A stretch of DNA of 64,000 nt from Calothrix sp. PCC 7507 (GCF_000316575.1 NC_019682.1:6187501-6251500); one strand, 5' to 3'. Shown: positions 9,598 to 19,184, counted from the stretch's first letter. Translations and numbers: made by a program. The notes: a model not told the origin generated them from the letters alone.

Positions 9598-9728
9598 AAG
9601 GAACGTGGATTAAATAAAGTGCAAAAGTAGGGTGTGTTAGCGGAGCGTAACGCACCATTCCCATTTAAATCAGAATTGCAGGTTATTAAATTTGCATTCC
9701 TAACTGTCACTATTGACGACAACTATAG
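9598..9728. repeat. Dispersed repeats between DUF427 and ovoA-like genes
   Basis: The stretch from 9599 (GTGGATTAAATAAAGTGCAAAA followed by a GGGTG..GCACC arm) recurs at about 29270. The stretch 9655-9708 recurs inverted near 47355-47400. TATTGACGACAACTATAG (9711-9728) recurs identically at 39142-39159. Together these make the intergenic region a mosaic of dispersed repeats. Confidence 0.65.
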
Positions 9729-9773
9729 CTGGGTAACGGTTACACCGATGATTTCTGTTCACTGTTCACGGAT

Positions 9774-11126
9774 TTAAATGTCTTGAACAATTCTAAATCC
9801 AGCGTGTTGATAGAAATGGGGACGGAACCAATTGCGGTAATATTTTAAAGCTTCTGTGCCATTAGTTATCCAGCATCCTCCTAACATCATATGATGTTTG
9901 CTATCAAAAAAGATGGCAGAATTATCTTCATAGAGAGGATGAGGTTGATATCCTGGGAGGGGGTTTAAGTTATCACTCAACCATTCCCAAACATTCCCCC
10001 GCAAATCGTACAATCCAGAGCGACTTTTTGCAGTCTCTAACATCCCGACTGGACTAGGTGAGCCAAATTTTAAGTTGAGATTGTAATTATCTAAATCTTC
10101 TTCTCGACCATTACCATAAGTTACTAAATTGTACTCTGCTTCACTCATTAAACGAGTATCTTTACCTTTCCAACGACAGTAAGCCATTGCTTCATGATGA
10201 TTGACTTCTACTGGCCAATCTAAAGGTAAGTCCATCTCGTCAAACATGGCTCGATATTTATAGCTACCATTTTCGTGGAGCCAAAATTTAGGAGATTGGA
10301 TATCGTATTGAGTTTTCCAATGCCAAGATTCTTGATGCCAATAATCTTGATTTTCGTAGCCACCAGCCTTGACAAAATACAGGAAATCGGCATTGGTAAT
10401 CAGATATTTACTGGCTAAAAAAGGTGCAACTGCAACAGTGCGATCGCCATATTCAATGTCCCAGCCGTATGTGGGATAATCATCCGGTTTGCCCAGTTTC
10501 ACTACCCCAGCCAGAACTTCTATCATTTGATTATCAGCAGTGTAACCATTAAAAGGGGCATATTTCCAGTGTTGCGGGCGTTTCACTCGCTCAATTGGCA
10601 ATTGGCGAATTAACATCGAAGAGGTTTCAACGTGAATGCGCTGGTGTTCAATCCCCATCATTAACGCCCACAAAGGATGTTTTTGATGAATTGGAAGAGT
10701 AATGGGGGTTTTCTGAATCAACTCGCAAATGATTTCATAAGCTTTTTCTCGATACTCCCAAACCGCTGGGACTTGTGTCAATTTAAGGTGACTGATGACA
10801 TCCTTCAGATCATCAGGTATTTCCGGATCAACTCCAATTTCAAACAAGATTTCGTAGTCTGGGTTCAAACGTTTTGATAATAATTCAACCTGAATTAATT
10901 TATTGATATAGAAAACAGCCGAATGTCCTAGATAAAAAATGAGAATATTCCTCAATGGGTCGGGATTGAGATAAAATGTATCATCTCCCACCAAAGTTTT
11001 CATCAGAGTATCTTCAAGTTGCCAAGCATTATTAAAGTAGTTAAGGATCACTTGGCGTAGAGGTAGCCCGTCACAGTCATCACAACTATTTAGTCTTGGA
11101 GGATAAGCAGATTGCAAATTGTTCAT
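9774..11126 (-). CDS. OvoA/EgtB-like non-heme iron sulfoxide synthase
   Basis: A 450-aa enzyme joining a sulfur donor to a histidine derivative by oxidative C-S bond formation. The N-terminal DinB-like half has His68 and the HxxxH pair His161/His165 (EHQRIHVETSS), the expected iron ligands. The C-terminal half is a formylglycine-enzyme-like fold (RGNVWEWL, GGCW, HAGFRIV). The sequence resembles OvoA more than mycobacterial EgtB, but the C-terminal methyltransferase domain of OvoA (about 700 aa) is missing. Since egtD lies directly upstream, the substrate is more likely trimethylhistidine than histidine. OvoA-derived ergothioneine enzymes have been described in cyanobacteria. The sulfur donor (cysteine or glutamylcysteine) cannot be read here. 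Confidence 0.85.
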   Translation of the reverse strand: MNNLQSAYPPRLNSCDDCDGLPLRQVILNYFNNAWQLEDTLMKTLVGDDTFYLNPDPLRNILIFYLGHSAVFYINKLIQVELLSKRLNPDYEILFEIGVDPEIPDDLKDVISHLKLTQVPAVWEYREKAYEIICELIQKTPITLPIHQKHPLWALMMGIEHQRIHVETSSMLIRQLPIERVKRPQHWKYAPFNGYTADNQMIEVLAGVVKLGKPDDYPTYGWDIEYGDRTVAVAPFLASKYLITNADFLYFVKAGGYENQDYWHQESWHWKTQYDIQSPKFWLHENGSYKYRAMFDEMDLPLDWPVEVNHHEAMAYCRWKGKDTRLMSEAEYNLVTYGNGREEDLDNYNLNLKFGSPSPVGMLETAKSRSGLYDLRGNVWEWLSDNLNPLPGYQPHPLYEDNSAIFFDSKHHMMLGGCWITNGTEALKYYRNWFRPHFYQHAGFRIVQDI

Positions 11127-11146
11127 GTTAGCTAATAGATGAAGCT

Positions 11147-11205
11147 TCTCCGTAAATTAATCAATAAGTCTGGGAAATCAAGATTTAAAGCTTAATTTAC
11201 GGAGA
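11147..11205. repeat. Inverted repeat between egtD and sulfoxide synthase gene
   Basis: Perfect 14-bp arms TCTCCGTAAATTAA (11147-11160) and its complement (11192-11205) surround a 31-nt loop, 20 bp upstream of the sulfoxide synthase start codon on the minus strand. There is no T-run, so it is not a standard terminator. It could be an operator, an attenuator-like RNA stem, or a small MITE. Confidence 0.7.
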
Positions 11206-11225
11206 GGTGTAGTGAATTATCTTCT

Positions 11226-11248
11226 AACTCAAATCTTGGTTTTGAGTT
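11226..11248 (-). terminator. Hairpin just after egtD stop
   Basis: AACTCAAA (11226-11233) pairs with TTTGAGTT (11241-11248) across a 7-nt loop, about 10 nt downstream of the egtD stop on the minus strand. There is only a weak T-rich tail, so partial termination or mRNA 3' stabilisation is more likely than full termination. Confidence 0.4.
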
Positions 11249-11258
11249 AATTCAAGTT

Positions 11259-12233
11259 TTAAGCTTGACAGAGCATTAAGCCAAACCACTGCTGAGGATC
11301 TGTCCAAACTTTCAGGGTTTGAAGTCCTTGCATCTCCAGTTCTTTTTGGAGAATTGCTAAATCGAACTTGCGAGAAATTTCGGTGAGAATACTTTCGCCG
11401 GCTTGAAATAAAACTTTTAAGTTGAGGATATCTAGGGACACATAATGACTCTCTTGGCAATGGAGATACATTTCAATTTGAGCCTCAGATTGATTATAAA
11501 TTGCTTGATGAGTAAATAAATCAAGAGCAAAGTTGCCTTGGAAACGCCAATTTAAATGGGAAAGCATATTCAAATTAAAAGCAGCCGTTATTCCCTGACT
11601 ATCGTTATAGGCTGCTTCTAAAATTTCCTTAGGCTTTTGTAAATCAATGCCAAGTAGAAAATAATCACCTGCTTTTAAAGTGTGAGCGATTTGGCTTAAA
11701 AATATTTCGCATTCTTGTGGTGTAAAATTCCCTATGGAACTTCCCAGGAAAAAAATCATCCGTGATTGTGAAGATGTCAATTCTAGTTTTTCTAAGGCTT
11801 GTTCATAAGTCCCTATTAAGCCATCAATAGACAGGGAAGGGTATTTTTGTTGTAGCTGCAGCACGCTATTTTTGAGAATTCCTCCACTGACATCAATGGG
11901 TATATATTTACATAAACCGGGAATTTTTTGGTAGGCATCTAATAAAAAGCGGGTTTTGGTAGAACTGCCACTGCCTAATTCTACCAGTTCACAAGCGCCT
12001 GTTATCTGAGCAATTTCATCTGCATATTTCTGCAAAATCAATGCTTCTGTTCGTGTTGGGTAATATTCGGGTAATTCACATATTTGTTCAAATAGTTCAG
12101 AACCGCGATCGTCATAAAAATATTTTGGCGGTAAACTCTTGGGTGTTTGGGTTAATCCTTGAATAACATCCTCACCATCATCATTGAGAGTTTGATGGTG
12201 ATTTTTAAGAAGTGTTAAAGAAGTGTTTAACAT
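11259..12233 (-). CDS. egtD: L-histidine N-alpha-methyltransferase EgtD
   Basis: A 324-aa SAM-dependent methyltransferase (DUF2260/EgtD family) that trimethylates histidine to hercynine. The N-terminal motif YFYDDRGSELFEQI (38-51) with YYPTRTE (57-63) is diagnostic; the SAM loop is ELVELGSGSSTKT (82-94). FFLGSSIGNF lies mid-protein. It is the first gene of a minus-strand group followed by the sulfoxide synthase, so the two together can make ergothioneine. Start ATG gives a normal length. Confidence 0.92.
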   Translation of the reverse strand: MLNTSLTLLKNHHQTLNDDGEDVIQGLTQTPKSLPPKYFYDDRGSELFEQICELPEYYPTRTEALILQKYADEIAQITGACELVELGSGSSTKTRFLLDAYQKIPGLCKYIPIDVSGGILKNSVLQLQQKYPSLSIDGLIGTYEQALEKLELTSSQSRMIFFLGSSIGNFTPQECEIFLSQIAHTLKAGDYFLLGIDLQKPKEILEAAYNDSQGITAAFNLNMLSHLNWRFQGNFALDLFTHQAIYNQSEAQIEMYLHCQESHYVSLDILNLKVLFQAGESILTEISRKFDLAILQKELEMQGLQTLKVWTDPQQWFGLMLCQA

Positions 12234-12635
12234 TTTTTGTTTTTTCTGTTCTATATTCTAGTTATCAGATTTGCATATTTAGTTACCTAGATCAATACTT
12301 CATTAGTTAGGTGATGCTTGATAAAATAAACATAAGATTATCATAGAGTGTAGAGGCAAACTGATTAATCAGTATACAGTATGAATATTTTTTAGCATTA
12401 GTAGTATTTGTAGGGTGGGCATTGCCCACCAGATTCGGGTTTTGTAAGGCATAGCTCTACCTACGTTTAATTCAAAAATCACATATTAGTCCCAATAGAG
12501 TAGGAATATTTATTAGCATTAGTAAATTTAGCCGAACAAAGATATTTAGATAATAATACCTGCGTCAAAGTCTCATACTCTAGAAGGGTGCGATGTGATT
12601 TTGCCAAACAAATCGCAACTTCTGCTTTCAGTTAC

Positions 12636-12829
12636 TAGGACTTACGCACTGTATAAATTGATTATTGTATGCATTAACCAAAATTAGAAATTTCCGGCTT
12701 TGATCAATCATGACTTTGATGGTAAACAGATCCGCGCTATGGAGGGTAAAGCGCAGTGCTAAACCTCTACGAAAGATGTGTTTTGTTTATCATGCATATT
12801 TTGCATTTCCTGTCAATGCGTAAGTCCTA
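12636..12829. mobile_element. MITE-like element with TAGGACTTACGCA termini
   Basis: Perfect 13-bp terminal inverted repeats (TAGGACTTACGCA at 12636-12648; complement at 12817-12829) bound 194 bp with no coding capacity. A related right end (similar to 12766-12829) recurs at 13189-13249, and another TGCGTAAGTCCTA copy is at 13261-13273. This is the structure of a non-autonomous miniature transposon. Confidence 0.7.
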
Positions 12830-13074
12830 AAATTAATCATGATGAGCATTGACGACAATAGGTCGTTTCCGGCTTTTATAGGGATTCTCGTTGACAACAC
12901 TCAGTCCTGAGTCCTGAGTGCTGAGTAAGTAAAAAAAACTACTCAGCACTTATGTACTTGGTACAAGCCCCGCCCCTTGTGGGCGGAATCTTCTTACTGA
13001 GAAAAGTTGATACCCCACCCCTTGTGGGTGGTCTTTTAACTCAGCACTCAGCACTCTTCATGTGAGGTACACCC

Positions 13075-13192
13075 GTAGTAGCACAGCACTGCCGTGCCCT
13101 CCTGACACTAACGCAGTACCGTATCTGAATGGGAATCGCTGGGAACTAAACAGCAAAATGCTATTGAGGGCACAGCACTGCTGTGCTACTAC
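13075..13192. mobile_element. Second MITE-like inverted repeat element
   Basis: Arms of 27 bp at 13075-13101 and 13166-13192 are inverted complements with two mismatches and enclose 64 bp. It abuts a right-end copy of the TAGGACTTACGCA element, suggesting nested insertion. Confidence 0.7.
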
Positions 13193-13389
13193 GAAATATG
13201 TGGTTCTTATCATTCATATTTAGTATTTCCTGTCAATGCGTAAATCCTAAATTTGTACAGTGCGTAAGTCCTAAAATCTTTAACAAATTAGTATAAATTT
13301 TAGTCAGTATATAAATAGAAACTTCTGTGTAATGAAACAATCAAAGCAACTTTAACCCAGTTAGGCCTAGTGGTTTGTCAATTTTGTTT

Positions 13390-13470
13390 TGAGGGGTTTT
13401 TGGTAGTGCGGGCCGAAAAGCCCGCGTGAGCGAGACGCTCACACTACAGTCCCTCATTTCAACCCTGACA
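13390..13470. repeat. GC-rich double hairpin repeat
   Basis: Two adjacent stems, GCGGGC..GCCCGC with a GAAAA-type loop and GTGAGCG..CGCTCAC, sit inside outer arms GTAGTG/CACTAC and GAGGG/CCCTC. It is a cruciform-type dispersed repeat and not a terminator of either neighbour (no T-run). Confidence 0.6.
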
Positions 13471-13557
13471 GACTACTAGTTGCTGATTGCCATTACTAGG
13501 ACTGGGGATTGAGGTTTTGGAGTATAACTTTAGAGTTGTGATATTGAGCCATCAGCA

Positions 13558-13806
13558 TTAATCGGGAGTAACAACTTTTTCCGTATGATGGTTGATCGAC
13601 CAACGGTGATCAACAGCCATAGAGGAAAACTGGCAAATTTCTTCCAGGTGCTTTTGTTGGACAGCAGCTTTACGCAGAGTAATAATCAGCTGATTCACCT
13701 GATGCCGCAAATCCGGGTTTTGACTTACTGCTGACATGGTTTGTCTTTCTAAAAGTTGCAGTATAAGTTCGTAATGGATAGGTGAAGGCAGAGGGATTTG
13801 CTCCAT
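13558..13806 (-). CDS. DUF5340-like small cyanobacterial protein
   Basis: An 82-aa, mostly helical, soluble protein starting MEQIPLPSPIHYELILQLLE, with a second helix RHQVNQLIITLRKAAV. It looks like the cyanobacterial DUF5340 type, of unknown function. The ATG start agrees with that N-terminus. It stands alone, 200 bp upstream of nothing on its strand. The family name is from memory and is the less certain part; that it is a real gene is fairly sure because its composition and N-terminus are protein-like. Confidence 0.55.
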   Translation of the reverse strand: MEQIPLPSPIHYELILQLLERQTMSAVSQNPDLRHQVNQLIITLRKAAVQQKHLEEICQFSSMAVDHRWSINHHTEKVVTPD

Positions 13807-14007
13807 GAACTTGATGTAAGAGTTTGGGTTAGGGATTTTGTATGAGCTGTTAAGTTGTCGCTAAATAAATTGTTACATAGGCAGTAAGTATTTATTGATA
13901 GCCCCAAGATGTAGATTCAGCAAAGAGATTGGCGATGCTTTGCGTGCCTGATTACCCAACTAGACTAAGTGTAGTTGCTGCTTGCAAGAAGCAGGTGAAG
14001 CATTTTT

Positions 14008-14898
14008 TCAAGAACGCTTGGGTAATATATGGGCGATCGCTAATTCTGGATCTGGTTGTTTCACTAGAGACTCGCCAATGAGTACGGCTGATGCGCCTGC
14101 TTGCGCCACTAAACTCAGGTCATCTGGGTGATGTAATCCTGACTCACTAACAACCAAAATATTCCGTTCTTGCAATTGCTTACTCCTTGCCGACAGCAGT
14201 TGACAAGTTGTTTGCAGGTCAACGGAAAAATCTGCTAAATTGCGATTATTAATTCCTACTAGGGATACACCATCTAAGGCTAACACACGGTCAAGTTCGG
14301 CTAGGCTGTGTACTTCTATTAACACTGCCATATTTAAAGTGTTAGCAATTTTGACAAAGTATTGCAAATCTTGATCGCTGAGGATAGCCGCAATCAATAA
14401 CACAGCATCTGCCCCTTGTACACGTGCTAAATACATCTGGTAGGGATAGATGATAAATTCCTTACACAGTAGCGGCAAATCGACGGCAGCGCGGACTAGG
14501 GCTAAATTTTCAAAGCTACCTTGAAAGAACTTGACATCAGTCAGTACAGAAAGACAACTAGCACCTCCTTTTTGGTAGGCAAGTGCGATCGCTACTGGGT
14601 CAAAATCTGCCCGTAAAACCCCTTTACTGGGAGAAGCTTTTTTGACTTCGGCAATTAATGCCGGTTTGGTCTTACCTTCGCGTAAAGCTGCCACAAAGTC
14701 ACGGGTTGGTGGTGCGGTGAGTACCCGTTTTTGCAATTCCTGCAGCGGTAGCCTTTCACGCATTTGGCTATCTTCTATTTCTTTTTGCCAGACAATTTCT
14801 TCCAAGATGTTGTTTGGCGCTGCATCGGGCATAGCAACCTGATATTGCAATATGGAAACATTCACAACTGCGCTGGGTGAACGACGGCGGATTTGCAT
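14008..14898 (-). CDS. trpC: Indole-3-glycerol phosphate synthase
   Basis: Catalyses ring closure of CdRP to indole-3-glycerol phosphate in tryptophan synthesis. The TIM-barrel landmarks are present: [14 protein letters not shown], then [39 protein letters not shown] and SESGL. ATG 14898 (296 aa, [12 protein letters not shown]) is the usual cyanobacterial N-terminus; an upstream in-frame ATG at 14928 is discarded because the extra ten residues come from repeat DNA. It stands alone and not in a trp operon, as is usual for cyanobacteria. lpdA lies upstream on the same strand, across a repeat block. Confidence 0.95.
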   Translation of the reverse strand: MQIRRRSPSAVVNVSILQYQVAMPDAAPNNILEEIVWQKEIEDSQMRERLPLQELQKRVLTAPPTRDFVAALREGKTKPALIAEVKKASPSKGVLRADFDPVAIALAYQKGGASCLSVLTDVKFFQGSFENLALVRAAVDLPLLCKEFIIYPYQMYLARVQGADAVLLIAAILSDQDLQYFVKIANTLNMAVLIEVHSLAELDRVLALDGVSLVGINNRNLADFSVDLQTTCQLLSARSKQLQERNILVVSESGLHHPDDLSLVAQAGASAVLIGESLVKQPDPELAIAHILPKRS

Positions 14899-14908
14899 AC
14901 TGGTCAAG

Positions 14909-15020
14909 GGGCAGGGGGCAGGGGGCAAGGGTCAAGGGTCAAGGGTCAAGGGTCAAGGGTCAAGGGTCAAGGGTCAAATACACTTTGACTTTGGACTTTG
15001 GACTCTTGACTCTTGACTTT
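14909..15020. repeat. Long STRR array (GGGTCAA)n
   Basis: About eight tandem copies of GGGTCAA (near 14934-14980) preceded by GGGGGCA units and followed by TTGGACT/TTGACTC units. It fills the whole gap between lpdA and trpC. Confidence 0.9.
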
Positions 15021-15023
15021 GGA

Positions 15024-16454
15024 CTAACTAACGATCGCTCTTTTGTAAGCTTCGTCCAGCACTTCAGAAAGTGTGGGGTGGGCGTGAACCAAATGGGCGA
15101 GGGTTTGGACTGATTGACGGTTGGCGACGGCTGCTGACGCTTCGTGGATTAAGTCTGAGGCGTGGAGTCCAAAAATATGCACACCCAAGACTTCCCCTGT
15201 ATCTTGGCGATAAACTACCTTGGCGATACCATCGGCTTCGTTTTCTGCTAAGGCTTTGGAATTACCTTTGAAGTAACTCCGACTGGTGGCGATTTCAAAG
15301 CCTTCAGTTTGTCCCAATTCCTTAGCTTGGGTTTCCGTCAAGCCTACATAGCTAACTTCTGGGTGGGTAAATGCGGCTGCGGGGATGCTGCGATAATCTA
15401 TTACCCGCTGATGCCCGACTATATTTTCTACCGCTACAATACCTTGGGCGGAAGCAGCGTGAGCTAGCATCATCTTGCCGTTAGCATCACCAATTGCCCA
15501 CAGATGGGGCACCACTTCGCCACCTGATAGCACTGCTAAACGATCATCAACGGGGATAAAATTCCGCCGATCTAGTTCTACACCCACAGACTCTAAACCA
15601 AGATTTTTGGTGGCGGGGATGCGTCCAGTGGCGACTAAGCAGGCATCTACCTCGATCACGTCTACATCTTCTTTGGTTTTGAAATCTGCTAACTCAATCA
15701 CCACAGGTGAACCGGGGATAATTTTTTTGGCGTATATCCCCACTTTGGTTTCAATATCGCGGGGAGTAATCAGCACCCGTTCTGCAAGTTTGGCAATGTC
15801 GCGGTCAAATCCCGGCATTAACTGATCTAGGGCTTCAATCAAGGTGATTTCACAACCCAAGGCTGAGTAAATATCGGAAAATTCTAGACCGATGTAGCCA
15901 CTACCAATAATTGCTACCCAGTTGGGGAGAGTTTCCAACTTGACGCCCTGATCACTGGTAAAGACGGTTTTGCCGTCCACTTCAATCCCTGGAGGTACGA
16001 AAGGGATGGAACCTGGGGAAAGGATGATATCTTTAGCCGTGATGGTTTTTTCACCACCATCACCAGTGACGCTGACTTTTTGCGTACCCGCTACTTTTCC
16101 CCAGCCTCTGATAATATCGACTTTGAGACGTTTGAGGCTGTTGGTTAAGTCGCCTTGAATTTTAGCAACGAGATTGCCTGCATGATCAGCGATCGCTTGC
16201 CGATCAAATTCCACATTTCCTACTTGAATTCCTAGTGACTTTAGGTGATGGGCATTGCGTAATTCCCGCACACGTCCAGATGCTGCCAACAGCGCTTTCG
16301 ATGGAATACAGCCCCGATTAACACAGGTTCCCCCCATGTCCGCTGCTTCGATAATCGCTGTTTTTAGACCGCAGCTAACTGCGTGTAGCGCTGCGCCATG
16401 TCCGCCTACACCAGCGCCTATAATCACTAAATCGTAATCAAATCCTTGACTCAC
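15024..16454 (-). CDS. lpdA: Dihydrolipoyl dehydrogenase (E3)
   Basis: FAD-dependent E3 subunit shared by the pyruvate dehydrogenase complex and the glycine cleavage system. The FAD-binding GAGVGG is at residues 13-18; the redox-active disulfide is Cys44/Cys49 (GGTCVNRGC); a second Rossmann motif GSGYIGLEF binds NAD; the C-terminus has the His-Glu dyad region [13 protein letters not shown]. The length of 476 aa is standard. The ATG start puts the FAD motif at the right distance from the N-terminus. Confidence 0.95.
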   Translation of the reverse strand: MSQGFDYDLVIIGAGVGGHGAALHAVSCGLKTAIIEAADMGGTCVNRGCIPSKALLAASGRVRELRNAHHLKSLGIQVGNVEFDRQAIADHAGNLVAKIQGDLTNSLKRLKVDIIRGWGKVAGTQKVSVTGDGGEKTITAKDIILSPGSIPFVPPGIEVDGKTVFTSDQGVKLETLPNWVAIIGSGYIGLEFSDIYSALGCEITLIEALDQLMPGFDRDIAKLAERVLITPRDIETKVGIYAKKIIPGSPVVIELADFKTKEDVDVIEVDACLVATGRIPATKNLGLESVGVELDRRNFIPVDDRLAVLSGGEVVPHLWAIGDANGKMMLAHAASAQGIVAVENIVGHQRVIDYRSIPAAAFTHPEVSYVGLTETQAKELGQTEGFEIATSRSYFKGNSKALAENEADGIAKVVYRQDTGEVLGVHIFGLHASDLIHEASAAVANRQSVQTLAHLVHAHPTLSEVLDEAYKRAIVS

Positions 16455-17189
16455 GTTAGTTTCCCCGTGTGCTTCGCCTATTTATTTTCAACTTGACTGG
16501 TGATTCAGTGCAATACCCTTTAAATCAGTTAACAGTTAACTGAATAACCGTTGAAGTTCGGATGTTGGTAAATCACATTATTATTCATGGGTTTTTGGCA
16601 AAGAGAGGGAATTATGATCAAATTCGTATAATTAATTTATTTTATACTTAAATTTGCTAATTACCATTCGCGATCGCCACATCACCGATTATTCCCGAAG
16701 CCACATAATTTCATCTGGATTTGTCATTAGTCAACTGGGTAAGAGTCAAACAATTTTGGATTTTAGATTTTGGATTGACCCCCTAGATAAATCTGGGGCC
16801 TTGGGAATTTTAGATTTCAGATTTTGGATTGATTCCACAGATAAATCTGCTTGCTCTGTACCATCAAGGAATTATTGGTCACAAGAAATAGTAACATCAA
16901 AGGTCAGTAGAAGTATCAATGATCCTATTTGAGGATTTGTGCTTAAGGTTTGAGTTTTTTTGCAGTCTGCTGGCTTAATACCCGCAATCAGTTTAAAATC
17001 TTGGCAGCTAGGGGAGAAGGGGGAAAAGCATGAGTAAGTTTGACGGATTTTACCAAAGTTACAAATATGCAGATTGTAGGCGTGACAGCTTAACTGTTCA
17101 CTGATACTTCGACTGCGCCCTTCGACTACGCTCAGGACAAGCTCAGTACAAGTAACTGTTCACTGATAACTGATTTAAGCGATCGCTCG
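16455..17189. other. Intergenic with AT-rich STRRs
   Basis: 735 bp without a credible gene. TTTTAGATTTTGGATTG-type heptamer units occur at about 16756-16776 and 16808-16833, each followed by a GATAAATCTG stretch. A 92-codon frame here is only repeat translated. STRR-like CAGTTAAC and CACTGATA units lie at 16525-16540 and 17090-17175. Confidence 0.6.
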
Positions 17190-18965
17190 ATGCCTATTCC
17201 CAATTTTAGTGAATTTACCATCCGCCGGAATACTAACTCTAAATCTTTCCAGCGGGGCGAATCTTATTATGAGGCAGATGCCGTCATAACAGTAATTCAG
17301 CGTGGCAATGTGCTACAGGCCAAAGTGGAAGGACATGAAACTGTGCCTTACCGCGTTAACCTCAGTTTTAATAGCGAGGGTTTGACTTCAGTCCACTGCT
17401 CCTGTGCCTACAATTCTGATGGGTGGTGTAAACATATTGTAGCGACAATGCTTGTCTGTCTGCGTCAGCCAGAAACTATCCAAGAGCGCCCCACTTTAGA
17501 AAGGTTACTTGATCGCCTAGACCATACCCAAACCCAAAGGTTGCTGCAAGATTTAGTCGCACAATATCCCAAACTGATTGAGGCGATTGATCGCCATGTC
17601 AGCTTGATGTCAAATCCTGTGTCTCAGCAACCAATTGCACAACCCGTGCGCTTAATTACCGTTGATCCAAAACCTTTGAGGGACGAAGTAAGGCAAATTC
17701 TCAGGGATGGTAGCCGCAGTTTAGCAGAGGGTTATGAAGAAGACCCGATCAGTGATGAATTGCTGAGTTTAGTGCAAACTGCTGTCAATTTTAGCGAACG
17801 CGGTGATGGCAATAATGCGATCGCTATTTTAGAAGCGATTACCTCAACTTGTGCAGAAAATTGGGACGATGTCGCCGAGTATGGTGTTGAAAACGATGAA
17901 ATTGTCTGGGAATTGAATGATGCATGGTGTGAGGCCATTCTCACCGCCGAACTCAGCGAAGAAGAAAAAGTTGATGTTCAGGTGAATTTAGAAGCTTGGC
18001 AAGATGAGTGGAATGCTGATTTTGGACTGGCTTTCGAGGCGTTGCGTCAGGGTTGGGATTACCCACCACTAGTGCAGGTTCTCCAGGGAAACCTCAACGA
18101 GATGAGAGAGTGGGAAGCATTAGCACCAGATTACGCTGAGAGTTTGGCACTAATTCGCCTGAAAATTCTGGAAAGAGAAGAGCGTTATCAAGAATACTTG
18201 TATTTAGCAGAAGCATCAGGGCAAACCCAGCAACATCTGACCATGTTGGTGCGATTAGGTAGGGCTGAAGAAGCGATCGCCATTGCTCAAATGCAGATGG
18301 ACACAGCAGAAATAGCCTTTGCCCTAGCTAAAATACTAGCAGAAAAAGGGTTATTGCCACAAGCCCTAGATATTGCCCAAACAGGATTAGATTTACCCGG
18401 ACATTGTCAGTATCAATTGGGGATTTGGACAAGTGATTTAGCCGAAGCCTTGGGTAATCGAGAATCGGCTTTATTCGCCAGACAGACAACATTCCAAATC
18501 AAGCCTTCCTTCTTTGACTATCAAAAAATTGCCGACTTAGCTGGGGAAGATTGGGAAAATGTCAAGACAAATTTGTTAAGAATTATCCACACTGCTAGCG
18601 GTTGGGATACAGCATCTGCAAAAGTGGATATTTATTTGTATGAGGGATTAATTGAGGATGCGATCGCTGTAGTCAGTGAACTTAGTTCCTACCATACAGA
18701 ATTAATTCACCGCGTCATGAAAGCCGCTACCACTCATAATCCCGACTGGGTAATTACAAACGCCTGTCGCCGCGCCGAGTCGATTATGGATGCAGGTAAA
18801 GCAGAAAATTACAGCGAAGCAATTGAGTGGCTGAAAAAAGCACGCGCTGCTTATTTAGATTCGGGGAGAAAAGCAGATTGGTCAAGCTATCGAGCCAAGT
18901 TAATTGAAATACATGCCCGGAAGCGTAAATTGATGGGAATGTTTAAAGAACGGGGCATGGAGTGA
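17190..18965 (+). CDS. SWIM zinc-finger protein with helical repeat tail
   Basis: A 591-aa protein. The N-terminal domain carries a SWIM zinc finger, CxCx7CxH, with Cys70, Cys72, Cys80 and His82 (CSCAYNSDGWCKH). The long remainder is helical and acidic, with TPR-like stretches (for example around residues 310-420, YQEYLYLAEASGQ, RLGRAEEAIAIAQ). SWIM proteins usually bind nucleic acid or protein partners; no nuclease, helicase or recombinase motif is visible, so the function is unknown. It is transcribed alone. The GCGATCGC octamer sits just upstream of the ATG. Confidence 0.85.
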   Translation: MPIPNFSEFTIRRNTNSKSFQRGESYYEADAVITVIQRGNVLQAKVEGHETVPYRVNLSFNSEGLTSVHCSCAYNSDGWCKHIVATMLVCLRQPETIQERPTLERLLDRLDHTQTQRLLQDLVAQYPKLIEAIDRHVSLMSNPVSQQPIAQPVRLITVDPKPLRDEVRQILRDGSRSLAEGYEEDPISDELLSLVQTAVNFSERGDGNNAIAILEAITSTCAENWDDVAEYGVENDEIVWELNDAWCEAILTAELSEEEKVDVQVNLEAWQDEWNADFGLAFEALRQGWDYPPLVQVLQGNLNEMREWEALAPDYAESLALIRLKILEREERYQEYLYLAEASGQTQQHLTMLVRLGRAEEAIAIAQMQMDTAEIAFALAKILAEKGLLPQALDIAQTGLDLPGHCQYQLGIWTSDLAEALGNRESALFARQTTFQIKPSFFDYQKIADLAGEDWENVKTNLLRIIHTASGWDTASAKVDIYLYEGLIEDAIAVVSELSSYHTELIHRVMKAATTHNPDWVITNACRRAESIMDAGKAENYSEAIEWLKKARAAYLDSGRKADWSSYRAKLIEIHARKRKLMGMFKERGME

Positions 18966-19184
18966 GAATCTTTAAATCGCCATCGAAGTTCTGAGAGTTT
19001 CGGAGTAAGCACTTTAGTGCTTATAAGCGCAGAACTAAAGTCCAATACGGTTCAGACGTAGGTTGGGTTGAGGCTTTGCGAAACCCAACAAAGCGTTGGA
19101 TTAGACTAAAGTCCTGACTACGAACGAATTAATCACCATGTAATCTTTTATCAGAAAATTGTTACCGAATGTAAATAAAATAGT

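Larger units (their letters stand above)
12234..13557. other. 1.3-kb gene-free block of dispersed repeats
   Basis: No credible coding frame. It holds the egtD promoter side, the palindrome GGTGGGCATTGCCCACC (12415-12431), two MITE-like elements, additional MITE right ends, CTGAGT-type STRRs (12902-12925) and GC-rich inverted stretches (12968-13035; GCCCCGCCCCTTGTGGGCGG, then CCCCACCCCTTGTGGGTGG) that resemble sequence at 33010-33100. It is the densest repeat region in the window. Confidence 0.7.

Noticed and set aside
12960-13060. Possible CRISPR-like direct repeats (CTTGTGGGCGG, CTTGTGGGTGG)
   Set aside because: There are only two unequal copies, with no regular spacers and no cas genes; similar to dispersed sequence at 33010-33100.
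14877-15113. 78-codon plus-strand frame
   Set aside because: It is STRR translation antisense to trpC and lpdA.
16654-16932. 92-codon frame on the plus strand
   Set aside because: It translates TTTTAGATTTTGGATT repeats (twice DFRFWID) and has no start signal or homology.
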